The notes under the pieces: generated by a model
Database searches by the model: none
Told to the model about the DNA's origin: nothing
Seen by the model: the letters and a program-made list of their open reading frames with translations, nothing else
NCBI GenBank assembly: GCA_016342285.1
Contig: JAEINQ010000001.1
Location: 1 to 64,000, forward strand
Length of the DNA: 64,000 bases
Direction: 5' to 3'
Origin: Desulfobacterales bacterium
GTDB lineage: Bacteria; Desulfobacterota; Desulfobacteria; Desulfobacterales; JAEINQ01
Made by a program: the position numbers and the translations under genes
In this document: positions 9,485 through 16,847 of the stretch, in pieces
Layout: each line of letters begins with the position of its first letter
Position numbering within the stretch: position 1 is the stretch's first letter

Positions 9485-9512
9485 GGGTCCATTTATGCGT
9501 CAACAGCACACA

Positions 9513-11489
9513 TTAGGAGACGATCTTGATGTAGTCTTTCTTGAACACGTCCCACTGCTTCGCTTTGGTGTCGAACTTGGAATTGACAAAGCAGAACCAG
9601 TTCGCATCATCCTGTCCCGGGTAGTCGGCTTGATAGTAGAAGCCGGGGTAGCGGGTTTCCTTGCGGTACTGGATGTGGCGCAGGTGGGCTTCCACTGTCC
9701 AGATGCGGTGCTCGATCTCCCAGGCGCGCATCAGTTCGTGCAAGTCGCCGGCAGCCATTTTCTCGCAGTCCTGGCGCATGGTCTGGAGCAGATCCATGAC
9801 AACTTCCAGGCTCTTGGTGGTTGTCTGGTAGTAAGTGGCGGTTCCGGCACCGTACTCGTGGGTCGCCTTCATCAGCCGGTACATCATGCCTTCGGGCTTG
9901 ATGTAGTTGGGGTTGATGTCGATGGCCGTGGTGTAATCGCAGTGGTCGAGGAAGGTGCGGACCGGCTTGTAGATCATGTCGACCAGTTCTTCCTTGCTCT
10001 GGGCCAGGGCCGGGGTGAAATCGGCGAAATCCGTGGCATAGCGGACCATCTGCTTGGCCGAAACACGACCCTCGGCATGGGACCCGGAGGAGAACTTGTG
10101 GCCGGAGCAGCCCACGCCGTCACCAGCGGTGAAAAGACCCTCGACGGTGGTCATGCGGTTGTAGATGTTACCGTTTCTCGCCTTGATCTTGTAAGCTTCC
10201 GGGACCCAGTCGTAGTCCGGGCCGGAAGTCCACAGACCGCAGCACCCGGAGTGGGAACCGAGCAGGTAAGGTTCGGTCGGCATGACCTCGGAATTCTTCT
10301 TTTCCGGTTCGCAGTCCTGGGCACACCAGAGGTTGGCCTGACCGCAGGTCATGTCGAGGAAGTCTTCCCACGCCTCGGACTCGAGGTGCTTGAGTTCCTT
10401 CTTGTCCATGGTGGCGCCCAAGGCGGCCAGAGCGGTCACGGTGTCCATCATGATCGGTCCGCGGCCTTCCTTCATCTCGAAGAGCATCAGGTGGTTTCGC
10501 AGACAGGTCGGGGTGATGGCGGCGGTTCCGTATGGCGCGTATTTTTCCAGTTCGGCCTTGGCGGCGTCGCTGGCGGCAAAGTTCTCGCCCAGACCGTTGA
10601 GGGCCTTGGCCTTGAACAGCAGGAACCAGGCGCCCACCGGGCCGTAACCGTCCTTGAAACGGGCCGGGGTGAAACGATTTTCCATCATGGAGAGTTCGGC
10701 ACCGACCTTCATGCACATGGTGTAGGTGGAGCCGGCGTTCCAGACCGGATACCAGGCACGGCCCTTGCCCTCGCCCACTGAACGCGGCTGATAAATGTTA
10801 ACCGCACCGCCGCAGGCGACCATCATGGTCTTGCACTTGATGATGTAAACCCGGTTCTCACGGACGGAGAAACCGACCGCGCCGGCAATCTGGTTTTCCA
10901 CATTGGCGTCCAGGAGCAGTTCGACGATGAAGCAGCGCTCAAGAATGTTGTCTTCACCCAGAGCCAGTTTGGCCGCTTCGGAGACGATCCGTTTGTAAGA
11001 TTCACCGTTGATCATGATCTGCCATTTACCGGTGCGGACCGGGATGGCGCCTCCCTTGAGGGTCCCCATCTTCTGACCCTTCTTGCCGTCGAGGTTCTTG
11101 CCGTCTTCGGTCTTTTTCCAGACCGGCAGGCCCCATTCCTCGAACAGGTGCACGGAATCATCCACGTAGCAACCCAGGTCGTAGATCAGGTCTTCGCGGA
11201 CCAGGCCCATAAGGTCGTTTCTGACCATGCGGACGTAGTCTTCAATCGAGTTGTCGCCGATATAGGTGTTGATGGCGGACAGGCCCTGGGCCACGGCGCC
11301 GGAACGCTCCATGGCAGCCTTGTCACAGAGCATGACGGTCTGGCCGTCTTTGAGCCATTTCTTGACCTCAAATGCCGCTCCGCAGGCAGCCATACCACCG
11401 CCAACGATGAGAATGTCAACTTCTTTCTCCACGACTTCCGGATCCCTAACGGCCTTGAGTTCTCCCTTGGGTTTATTCGGTAATGCCAT
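9513..11489 (-). CDS. aprA: Adenylylsulfate reductase alpha subunit
   Basis: The protein has 658 residues from the ATG at 11489. It is a cytoplasmic flavoprotein that reduces APS to sulfite and AMP with AprB. The FAD motif DILIVGGGMAACGAAFEVKK lies in the first 50 residues, and the succinate dehydrogenase/fumarate reductase-type flavoprotein fold continues with GLFTAGDGVGCSGHKFSSGS and the typical C-terminal region RHIQYRKETRYPGFYYQADY. Two ATGs are possible. AAGGAGGA touches the upstream one (11495) but sits 6-7 nt before the ATG at 11489, so the latter is preferred. It follows aprB after 68 nt. Confidence 0.98.
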   Translation of the reverse strand: MALPNKPKGELKAVRDPEVVEKEVDILIVGGGMAACGAAFEVKKWLKDGQTVMLCDKAAMERSGAVAQGLSAINTYIGDNSIEDYVRMVRNDLMGLVREDLIYDLGCYVDDSVHLFEEWGLPVWKKTEDGKNLDGKKGQKMGTLKGGAIPVRTGKWQIMINGESYKRIVSEAAKLALGEDNILERCFIVELLLDANVENQIAGAVGFSVRENRVYIIKCKTMMVACGGAVNIYQPRSVGEGKGRAWYPVWNAGSTYTMCMKVGAELSMMENRFTPARFKDGYGPVGAWFLLFKAKALNGLGENFAASDAAKAELEKYAPYGTAAITPTCLRNHLMLFEMKEGRGPIMMDTVTALAALGATMDKKELKHLESEAWEDFLDMTCGQANLWCAQDCEPEKKNSEVMPTEPYLLGSHSGCCGLWTSGPDYDWVPEAYKIKARNGNIYNRMTTVEGLFTAGDGVGCSGHKFSSGSHAEGRVSAKQMVRYATDFADFTPALAQSKEELVDMIYKPVRTFLDHCDYTTAIDINPNYIKPEGMMYRLMKATHEYGAGTATYYQTTTKSLEVVMDLLQTMRQDCEKMAAGDLHELMRAWEIEHRIWTVEAHLRHIQYRKETRYPGFYYQADYPGQDDANWFCFVNSKFDTKAKQWDVFKKDYIKIVS

Positions 11490-11557
11490 ATTCATTCCTC
11501 CTTAAAGTAGATATACGAATGGGTCATGATACACGTACGTCGCAAAATATGGCCGGA

Positions 11558-11995
11558 TTATGCCAATTCGGTCGGCACGGGAAGGGCGAAGCCATCGGCC
11601 TCTTGGGTCGACAGCAGGCCGCTCGCCAAATCCTGGCCCTTGAGGTCCGCGTAGGCATTGGCAGCGCCCTCGGGGGTGGTCCGGATGGGGAACTTGAAGC
11701 GTTTGACCAGGCCGTTTCTGAACTTGCAGGTCCACATGACATCTTCGGTGCCCATCATGGGCATGATGGAGCTTCCCAGGGGTACGAAGTCGGCGTAGCC
11801 GCGCACTTCGATGGCCTGGGTCGGGCAGATCTTCACACATGAAAAACATTCCCAGCACTGGTCCGGCTCCTGATTGTACGCTTTCATGGCGTTGGGATCC
11901 AGGACCATCAGGTCGTTGGGACAAATGTACATGCAGGCGGTCTTTTCGCCACCCTTGCAACCGTCACATTTTTCCTGAATGACAAAACTTGGCAT
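11558..11995 (-). CDS. aprB: Adenylylsulfate reductase beta subunit
   Basis: The protein has 145 residues and is a two-cluster ferredoxin-like electron-transfer subunit that feeds the FAD of AprA. Cluster motifs are CDGCKGGEKTACMYICP (with the AprB-typical insertion between Cys) and CWECFSCVKICP. The C-terminal tail (from about residue 95) wraps AprA in known structures. CAGGAGGT precedes the start. It is the first gene of the aprBA-qmoABC cluster, behind a leader of about 240 nt. Confidence 0.97.
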   Translation of the reverse strand: MPSFVIQEKCDGCKGGEKTACMYICPNDLMVLDPNAMKAYNQEPDQCWECFSCVKICPTQAIEVRGYADFVPLGSSIMPMMGTEDVMWTCKFRNGLVKRFKFPIRTTPEGAANAYADLKGQDLASGLLSTQEADGFALPVPTELA

Positions 11996-12241
11996 TTACA
12001 ATACCTCCTGATTTAAAGTTGCTCTGCAAACCGGTTAATAGTTCGACCTCCGTACTAAGCCTTTACTTGGTACGCTTGCGTAATCACACCTCCCTTCGTG
12101 ACTTCGGCTTAATGAGATGCCATTGTTACCGAATTTATCAAGACTCTGAACGGGTTTGAGACGTCCGCCGAACAATCCAGAAGAGCGGCGGACAAAAAAT
12201 TTCTTTTAAATTCAATTAGATAAGCCTAAAACAAGGATATT
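11996..12241 (-). other. Structured 5' leader of aprB
   Basis: About 240 nt lie between the predicted start site and aprB. The leader holds a GTCCGCCG/CGGCGGAC hairpin (12163-12170 with 12186-12193, 15-nt loop) and a 9-bp hairpin (12051-12059 with 12066-12074). No open reading frame, terminator U-tract or known riboswitch core is recognised. The length suggests post-transcriptional control or mRNA stabilisation. Confidence 0.55.
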
Positions 12242-12270
12242 TAAATATCATTCGGCCTTTTCCTTGTCAA
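12242..12270 (-). promoter_or_regulatory. sigma70-type promoter of aprBA(-qmoABC)
   Basis: Read on the minus strand, TTGACA (12265-12270) and TATTTA (12242-12247) are separated by exactly 17 bp in an AT-rich stretch. It is the only good promoter seen upstream of aprB. Confidence 0.75.
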
Positions 12271-12513
12271 GCACTTTTGCCCCCACCGTGAGCCTTTGAA
12301 GGCACCGCTCCCCAAGGGTTGTGAATTCATACGCATATGTAGACGGCACAAATTTGCATCCTACTATATGTGGTATGGCGATTGGGCTCTTCCTGCCCTC
12401 CAAAATTTAGGACAGGCTACTTTTTCGTTGACAGGCAAATCGGTCATGATACCTCATACACCCAGATCCTGCCGGGGGGGCCTCCCGGAGCCAGCCCAAC
12501 ATGAGAGAACGCC

Positions 12514-13245
12514 ATGACCCATTCGCAAACGGTTCCTGTTTTACCATCCGAAACGTTTTGTTTCGACTGTTCTCCCGATGTTCCATGCTTCAATGCCTGC
12601 TGCCGGGACTTAAACCAGTTCCTGACCCCCTATGACATTCTTCAGCTAAAAACCCACCTGGGACTGACCTCCCAGGAATTTCTGGCCCGGTACACCCAAA
12701 TGCACATGGGGCCTGAAACCGGTCTTCCCATCGTTTCCATCAAACCGGACCCCGGCCGAGACCGGCCATGCCCTTTTGTTACCGAAAAGGGGTGTTCGGT
12801 TTACGCCGCCCGGCCCGCATCGTGCCGCACCTACCCCTTGATGCGGGCCGTGTCCCGGTCCCGGGAAACCGGCCGCATTGCCGAGCATTTCATGGTGTTG
12901 CGTGAACCCCACTGCCGGGGCTTTGAAACGCATGTCTCTCGAACACCGGAACAATGGCTGGAAACCCAGGGGGCGGTCCCTTACAACCGCTACAACGATC
13001 GCCTGCTGGAAATTATTTCCCTGAAAAACCGGTTGCGGCCCGGCCCCCTGGGTTTCGGGGAAGCATATCTCTTTCAGATGGCCCTCTATGATTTGGACGC
13101 CTTTCGGGCCCATCTCTTTGAGGGCGACGGCCGGCACGACCCGGACCTGACCGGTGAAACCCTGGAAGCGGCCCGGTCCGATGACCTGGCCCTGCTTGAA
13201 CTGGCCATGGAATGGGTCAAACGCAAACTTTTTGGTGACATTTAA
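12514..13245 (+). CDS. YkgJ-family cysteine-cluster protein (first of three)
   Basis: The protein has 243 residues of the YkgJ (UPF0153, zinc- or iron-chelating) family. Visible Cys groups are CFDCSPDVPCFNACCRDLN near the N-terminus, CPFVTEKGCSVYAARPASCR (about residues 87-106), and a later Cys in EPHCRG. Members are proposed to bind Fe-S or zinc and are annotated near FliB-like methylases, but no function is established. A weak promoter-like pair (TTGACA 12428-12433, TACCTC 12450-12455) lies upstream. The fold is the same as in the proteins at 15411-16208 and 16242-16844. Confidence 0.85.
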   Translation: MTHSQTVPVLPSETFCFDCSPDVPCFNACCRDLNQFLTPYDILQLKTHLGLTSQEFLARYTQMHMGPETGLPIVSIKPDPGRDRPCPFVTEKGCSVYAARPASCRTYPLMRAVSRSRETGRIAEHFMVLREPHCRGFETHVSRTPEQWLETQGAVPYNRYNDRLLEIISLKNRLRPGPLGFGEAYLFQMALYDLDAFRAHLFEGDGRHDPDLTGETLEAARSDDLALLELAMEWVKRKLFGDI

Positions 13246-13403
13246 CAATTGGCGACCCCGTAATAAGTCTTTCGAACCACGAGGCACCAAGATCGCATAG
13301 AAAAAGCAACTTGTCATTTAAATGGTTCAACTTCGAGTCCTTGTGGTAAATTTGAATTTTTACGAACCCATCAATCAGGGCAAACCTGTTATTTGAGGTC
13401 GTG

Positions 13404-14219
13404 ATGAACCTGAACGGAAAAACAGCCTTGGTCCTTGGCGCGATCCAGGGCATCGGCCGGGGTATCGGTATGGCCCTGGCCGAAGCCGGCGCTGCCGTGG
13501 TCCTGACCCACTTTGACTGGGAAGAAAGTCTGGAGGAATGTCGGAAGGCCTTTGCGTCTTATGGGAATCGCTGCCTGATGCTGCGCACTGATTTAAGAGA
13601 CGAGCTCCAGGTGGCCGATCTCATGGCCCGGGTGGCGGATCGGTTCGGAAGACTCGACATCCTCGTCAACAATATCGAACGCGGTGGCTGGCCGGTGGTC
13701 CACGGCCCCTATGTCCAGCAGCAGTGGGACCTGGAAATGGCCACCACCCTTCGGGCCAAGTGGCTGGTTTTTAACGCGGCCCTGCCGTTGCTCAAGGCCT
13801 CCGGCAATGCTGCGGTCATCAACTTGTCGTCCATCGCGGCCCTGGTGGGCCGAAGCGGACCCGCCGGCCTGGTCTTCAATGATGGCTATGCCGCGGCCAA
13901 CCGCGGCGTCTCCCTGCTCACCGAAACATGGGCCCGCATGGGCGCCCCTGAAGTGCGGGTCAACGAAATCATGCTGGGCTTTGTCGAAACCCGACACGGC
14001 CCGGGTACCCGGGGGTGGGGCCTGCTCGACTGCGCCCAACAGCGCGCACTGACGGATCACACCCTTTTGGGTCGGGTGGGTCGGCTCGACGATGTGGTCC
14101 GGGCGGTGACCTTCCTGGTGGATAGTGCCCCCTTCATGACCGGCAGCGTATTGCGCCTGGACGGGGGGTATGTGCTGGGCGGTGAGGCAATGGCCCCCAT
14201 GCCCGAGGGGGTCGTGTGA
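13404..14219 (+). CDS. Atypical short-chain dehydrogenase/reductase-family protein
   Basis: The protein has 271 residues from ATG 13404; a GTG at 13401 is an alternative, and GAGGT lies just upstream. It has an SDR Rossmann fold. The cofactor loop LGAIQGIGRGIG replaces TGxxxGIG and NNIE replaces NNAG. Ser (INLSS) and Tyr (GYAAAN) of the active site are present, but the lysine of YxxxK is Asn (codon AAC). The C-terminal GSVLRLDGGYVLGG is typical of SDRs. With the Lys lost, normal dehydrogenase chemistry is doubtful. It lies alone between a YkgJ gene and a repeat. Confidence 0.85.
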   Translation: MNLNGKTALVLGAIQGIGRGIGMALAEAGAAVVLTHFDWEESLEECRKAFASYGNRCLMLRTDLRDELQVADLMARVADRFGRLDILVNNIERGGWPVVHGPYVQQQWDLEMATTLRAKWLVFNAALPLLKASGNAAVINLSSIAALVGRSGPAGLVFNDGYAAANRGVSLLTETWARMGAPEVRVNEIMLGFVETRHGPGTRGWGLLDCAQQRALTDHTLLGRVGRLDDVVRAVTFLVDSAPFMTGSVLRLDGGYVLGGEAMAPMPEGVV

Positions 14220-14294
14220 TGGGGTTGTCGGGTGAGCCGGTTCGCCAATTAGGCCCAGTGATCCTCAGGAGGGCTTAATGTCCAATATCCAATT

Positions 14295-14371
14295 TTTGGC
14301 TCTTCGCTGTTTCATATGGGTAAAACGGTGCCGGCCAGGGCCAGGAGGGTGCCTTCTCGCGGCTCGGAACT
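14295..14371 (+). repeat. 77-bp dispersed repeat, copy 2
   Basis: This is the exact inverted copy of positions 1-77. It is not flanked here by a second GGCTCTTC-type end or a transposase, so it is a fragment or a short non-autonomous unit. It lies 76 bp after the SDR gene, in the 3' region shared with the decayed acyltransferase gene. Confidence 0.85.
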
Positions 14372-14384
14372 CAATTTTTAATGT

Positions 14385-15177
14385 TCAAGGTTCAAGGAAG
14401 GTATTCTGCCATTTTTGCCTTGAAAGGGGTGCCATCCGATTCATGGCGTTCATTCGCTGGTCTTCGAGCCGGTTGATCTCGTCCATGGACAGGGCGAAAA
14501 CCCGCTGAAGGCGCGGGTCGAAAAAGCGATGAAGGCTGACGGCAGGACTGACGGCAAAACCGCGCCGCAGCTTGTGGTCGCCGCCCATGCCGGGATCGAA
14601 CCGCAAAATCCCCTTTTCAATGGCCCAGGCCATGGGGCGGTAATAGCAGACCTCGAAATGCAGGGCATGAATGGATCGATCGGCCCCCCAGTAACGCCCC
14701 CAGAGACCGCCGCCCTTGGCCAGGAGCAGGGCCATGGCGACCGGATCAGACCCGGCGCCATTTTCGTGGGCCGCCATGAAGAGCAGGTGCCTGCGGCAGG
14801 TTTTCGCCAGCCCGTCAAAGAACGCCTCGGTCAGATACCGACATCCCCAGGGCCCGAACTTGGCGTTGGTCCGCAGGTAAAATTCGTACATCCGTTCAAA
14901 ATACCGGAGGGGGGCCTCTTCGCCGGCACACGGGACCACCGAGATTTGCTGGTCGGCCACGGCCTGCCGCTCCCTCCGAATGTTTCGCCGCTGGCCGGCC
15001 GAAAAGCTCGCCAGATAGTCCTCAAAGTCGCCATAGCCCCGGTTTTGCCAGAGAAAGCGCGGATGATGCCAGGGGTAAAATCGCCGACTGGGCCAGGGCA
15101 TCCCAGGCCTCACGATCCACCCGCGAGAGACGGTCAACCCACTCCAAACGGCAATCGGACGATCGGTATGGGGCCAT
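14385..15177 (-). pseudogene. Decayed COG3146 (FemAB/GNAT-like) acyltransferase, internal deletion and frameshift
   Basis: A good start (GGGAG, 8 nt, ATG at 15177) opens a frame beginning MAPYRSSDCRLEWVDRLSRV and DREAWDALAQ, like the N-terminus of COG3146/PF04339 proteins. That frame stops after about 50 codons. The family's later part (FLWQNRGYGDFEDYLASF, QRRNIRRERQ, then LWGRYWGADR and LHFEVCYYRPMAWAIEKG) is in another frame that runs to 14385. About 150-170 middle residues of the usual 380-400 are absent, so the gene has an internal deletion plus a frameshift near 15070-15100. Repeat units lie on both sides. It is the last gene after dgt and two ykgJ genes. Confidence 0.75.
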
Positions 15178-15264
15178 AGCTTCAACTCCCTACCGGTCCC
15201 TGTACCCGAGAACGTGGGCTTTTCGGATAATCGGGCAAGTTTCGGGACTGAAGGTAACGCAGCA

Positions 15265-15312
15265 GTAAAGAATCCTGGACCAAAGGACGTGGATTCCTAC
15301 TTCGAATTGAAC
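15265..15312 (+). repeat. Covarying-hairpin repeat, short copy
   Basis: A shortened member of the GTAAAGAATCCTGG family. The two ends of the unit, GTAAAGAATCCTGG and GGACGTGGATTCC, are joined and the GCTTTGG/CCCCTGGAAGGGG middle is missing. The rest of 15178-15410 shows no gene. Confidence 0.6.
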
Positions 15313-15410
15313 GGCTGTTATCCCGAACCCGTAACGGAGGAGGGGTTTTGGAATCCTGGAAAAATATTTACTGCGGCCCTTACAGGGCAAAACCCCGGAT
15401 CATCGGCAGG

Positions 15411-16208
15411 CTATACCTTCGGTCGAAGGCGATCGGTCGGCTGATCCCAGAGAAAAAGACGTACCCAATCGAACCCCAAGAGCAGGAGTTCGGCCTCGTC
15501 GCGCTGAATCCGCTTGATTGTTTTCGGCTTGACCCGGTAACGCTTGAGGAAGGTGCTTTCAAAGACAAACGGCCGGAACCGGTCCATGTTGTAGGTGGCC
15601 ATAAAGGCCATTTTGGCCCGGGCACCTTTGGGGCCTTGCCCCCGCCATGGATCCTGTTGGAACATCACCCGCAGTTCCGCCCAGCGTCGGGTCATGCGGT
15701 GATAGACCCGGGCCTGCTGGTCCTGGGCCCAGGTGTCGGGGGTCCATTGCTGATCCTCATACTGGCCCTGGCAAAAATCCGGCGGTCGGAAAAAATGGGC
15801 CATGCGGGTCTGACGCCGGTCGGCATCGTAAAGGCTTCCCTGTTCCACCGGGAAGGTCCGACAAGCATCAGGACGGTCCGGGTAGACCGAGCAGCCCGAA
15901 TCGGTAAGAAAGGGACAGGTCTGCTGGGCATTGTCCGTCATGTGCAACAGCACATCGGGAAAATGGCTGCCGGGCCGCAGGACCACATCCACATGGGTGT
16001 CCAAGAATTCATCCGAGGTGACGCCCAGACGGTTCTTCAGTCGCAGCACGTCGTAAGGGTAGAGAAAAAGGTTGAGGTTCCGGCAGCACTGGTTGAAGCA
16101 TGCCAGGCCGGCATGGCAACGAAACCGAAAGGTGTCATGGTCTTCCAGCCGCCGACCCTCAAGCCGGTCGATCTGGTCATCGTCAAGGTATTTCACGGGA
16201 CATTCCAA
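15411..16208 (-). CDS. YkgJ-family cysteine-cluster protein (second of three)
   Basis: The protein has 265 residues. Cys groups are CHAGLACFNQCCRNLNLFLY (about residues 31-50), CPFLTDSGCSVYPDRPDACR (about 98-117) and a later CQGQYE. It shares the arrangement CFNxCCRxLNxFLxPYDxLRLK with the protein at 12514-13245, so the two are close paralogues although on opposite strands. It follows the third paralogue after 33 nt and lies in a likely dgt-ykgJ-ykgJ operon. Function is not established for the family. Confidence 0.85.
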   Translation of the reverse strand: MECPVKYLDDDQIDRLEGRRLEDHDTFRFRCHAGLACFNQCCRNLNLFLYPYDVLRLKNRLGVTSDEFLDTHVDVVLRPGSHFPDVLLHMTDNAQQTCPFLTDSGCSVYPDRPDACRTFPVEQGSLYDADRRQTRMAHFFRPPDFCQGQYEDQQWTPDTWAQDQQARVYHRMTRRWAELRVMFQQDPWRGQGPKGARAKMAFMATYNMDRFRPFVFESTFLKRYRVKPKTIKRIQRDEAELLLLGFDWVRLFLWDQPTDRLRPKV

Positions 16209-16241
16209 TTCGTGGGCGATGCCTTCGCCGGCACCCGGTGG

Positions 16242-16844
16242 TCAGAAGCGACGGACCATTTCCGCCACGGTCATCCGTATTCGGCCGTCAAATCCAGTGG
16301 CCTGTCTGAGTGATTGTTCCAGTTCGGCCATGCGCCGGTACAGGGGCGTACGGTCGAGCCGCCGGTAAATCCGCCCGCCGCAGGCCGCATCAAAAGCGGC
16401 GCATCCCGGCCCCTGAACCACCCCCCGCACCGGGTGGCGAAGCTCATGGGGAAGGCCGTGGAGCCGGCAGATCATGGGACGGCAGTCGTAGATCATGCAC
16501 CGACCGTCCTCCGCCAGGGGGCACCAAACCCTCATCAATCCGCTGTCAGCACCGACCGCCGACTTGCCCTCCTTTGCGGCCCGTCCCATGGCACTGGCGC
16601 GGGCCTCTTCGGTCAGGGCGGCAACCCCTCGGTGCAGCATTAAAAACTCCACCAGGGTGTGGTGGAAAAACCGGGTTCGGCAGCAATTGTCCGCGCATCC
16701 TTCGCAGTGAAACCCATAGGCCTCGGCCACCGCGGCATAATGTCGGGCCATCTCATCAAAGAGATCCCCGAGACGGCCGAGAGTGTCGGCACAAGCGTCG
16801 CCGTAGTGTGCCAGAAATCGGTTCGGATGGGGAAAATCGGGCAC
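16242..16844 (-). CDS. YkgJ-family cysteine-cluster protein (third of three)
   Basis: The protein has 200 residues. The N-terminal helical region is followed by FHCEGCADNCCRTRFFHHT (about residues 44-62), then CPLAEDGRCMIYDCRPMICR (about 108-127) and a distal GPGCAAF Cys. It is more divergent than the other two paralogues but has the same Cys layout. It starts 3 nt after dgt, which implies co-transcription and translational coupling with dgt. Confidence 0.85.
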   Translation of the reverse strand: MPDFPHPNRFLAHYGDACADTLGRLGDLFDEMARHYAAVAEAYGFHCEGCADNCCRTRFFHHTLVEFLMLHRGVAALTEEARASAMGRAAKEGKSAVGADSGLMRVWCPLAEDGRCMIYDCRPMICRLHGLPHELRHPVRGVVQGPGCAAFDAACGGRIYRRLDRTPLYRRMAELEQSLRQATGFDGRIRMTVAEMVRRF

Positions 16845-16847
16845 CGG

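Noticed and set aside
7954..9492. Extended QmoA reading frame to 9492
   Set aside because: The extension covers the structured spacer, lacks family similarity, and a good ribosome site precedes 9231.
12296..12517. Possible 73-codon ORF upstream of the first ykgJ gene
   Set aside because: No ribosome site, no family similarity, and it overlaps the following gene's likely promoter and start.
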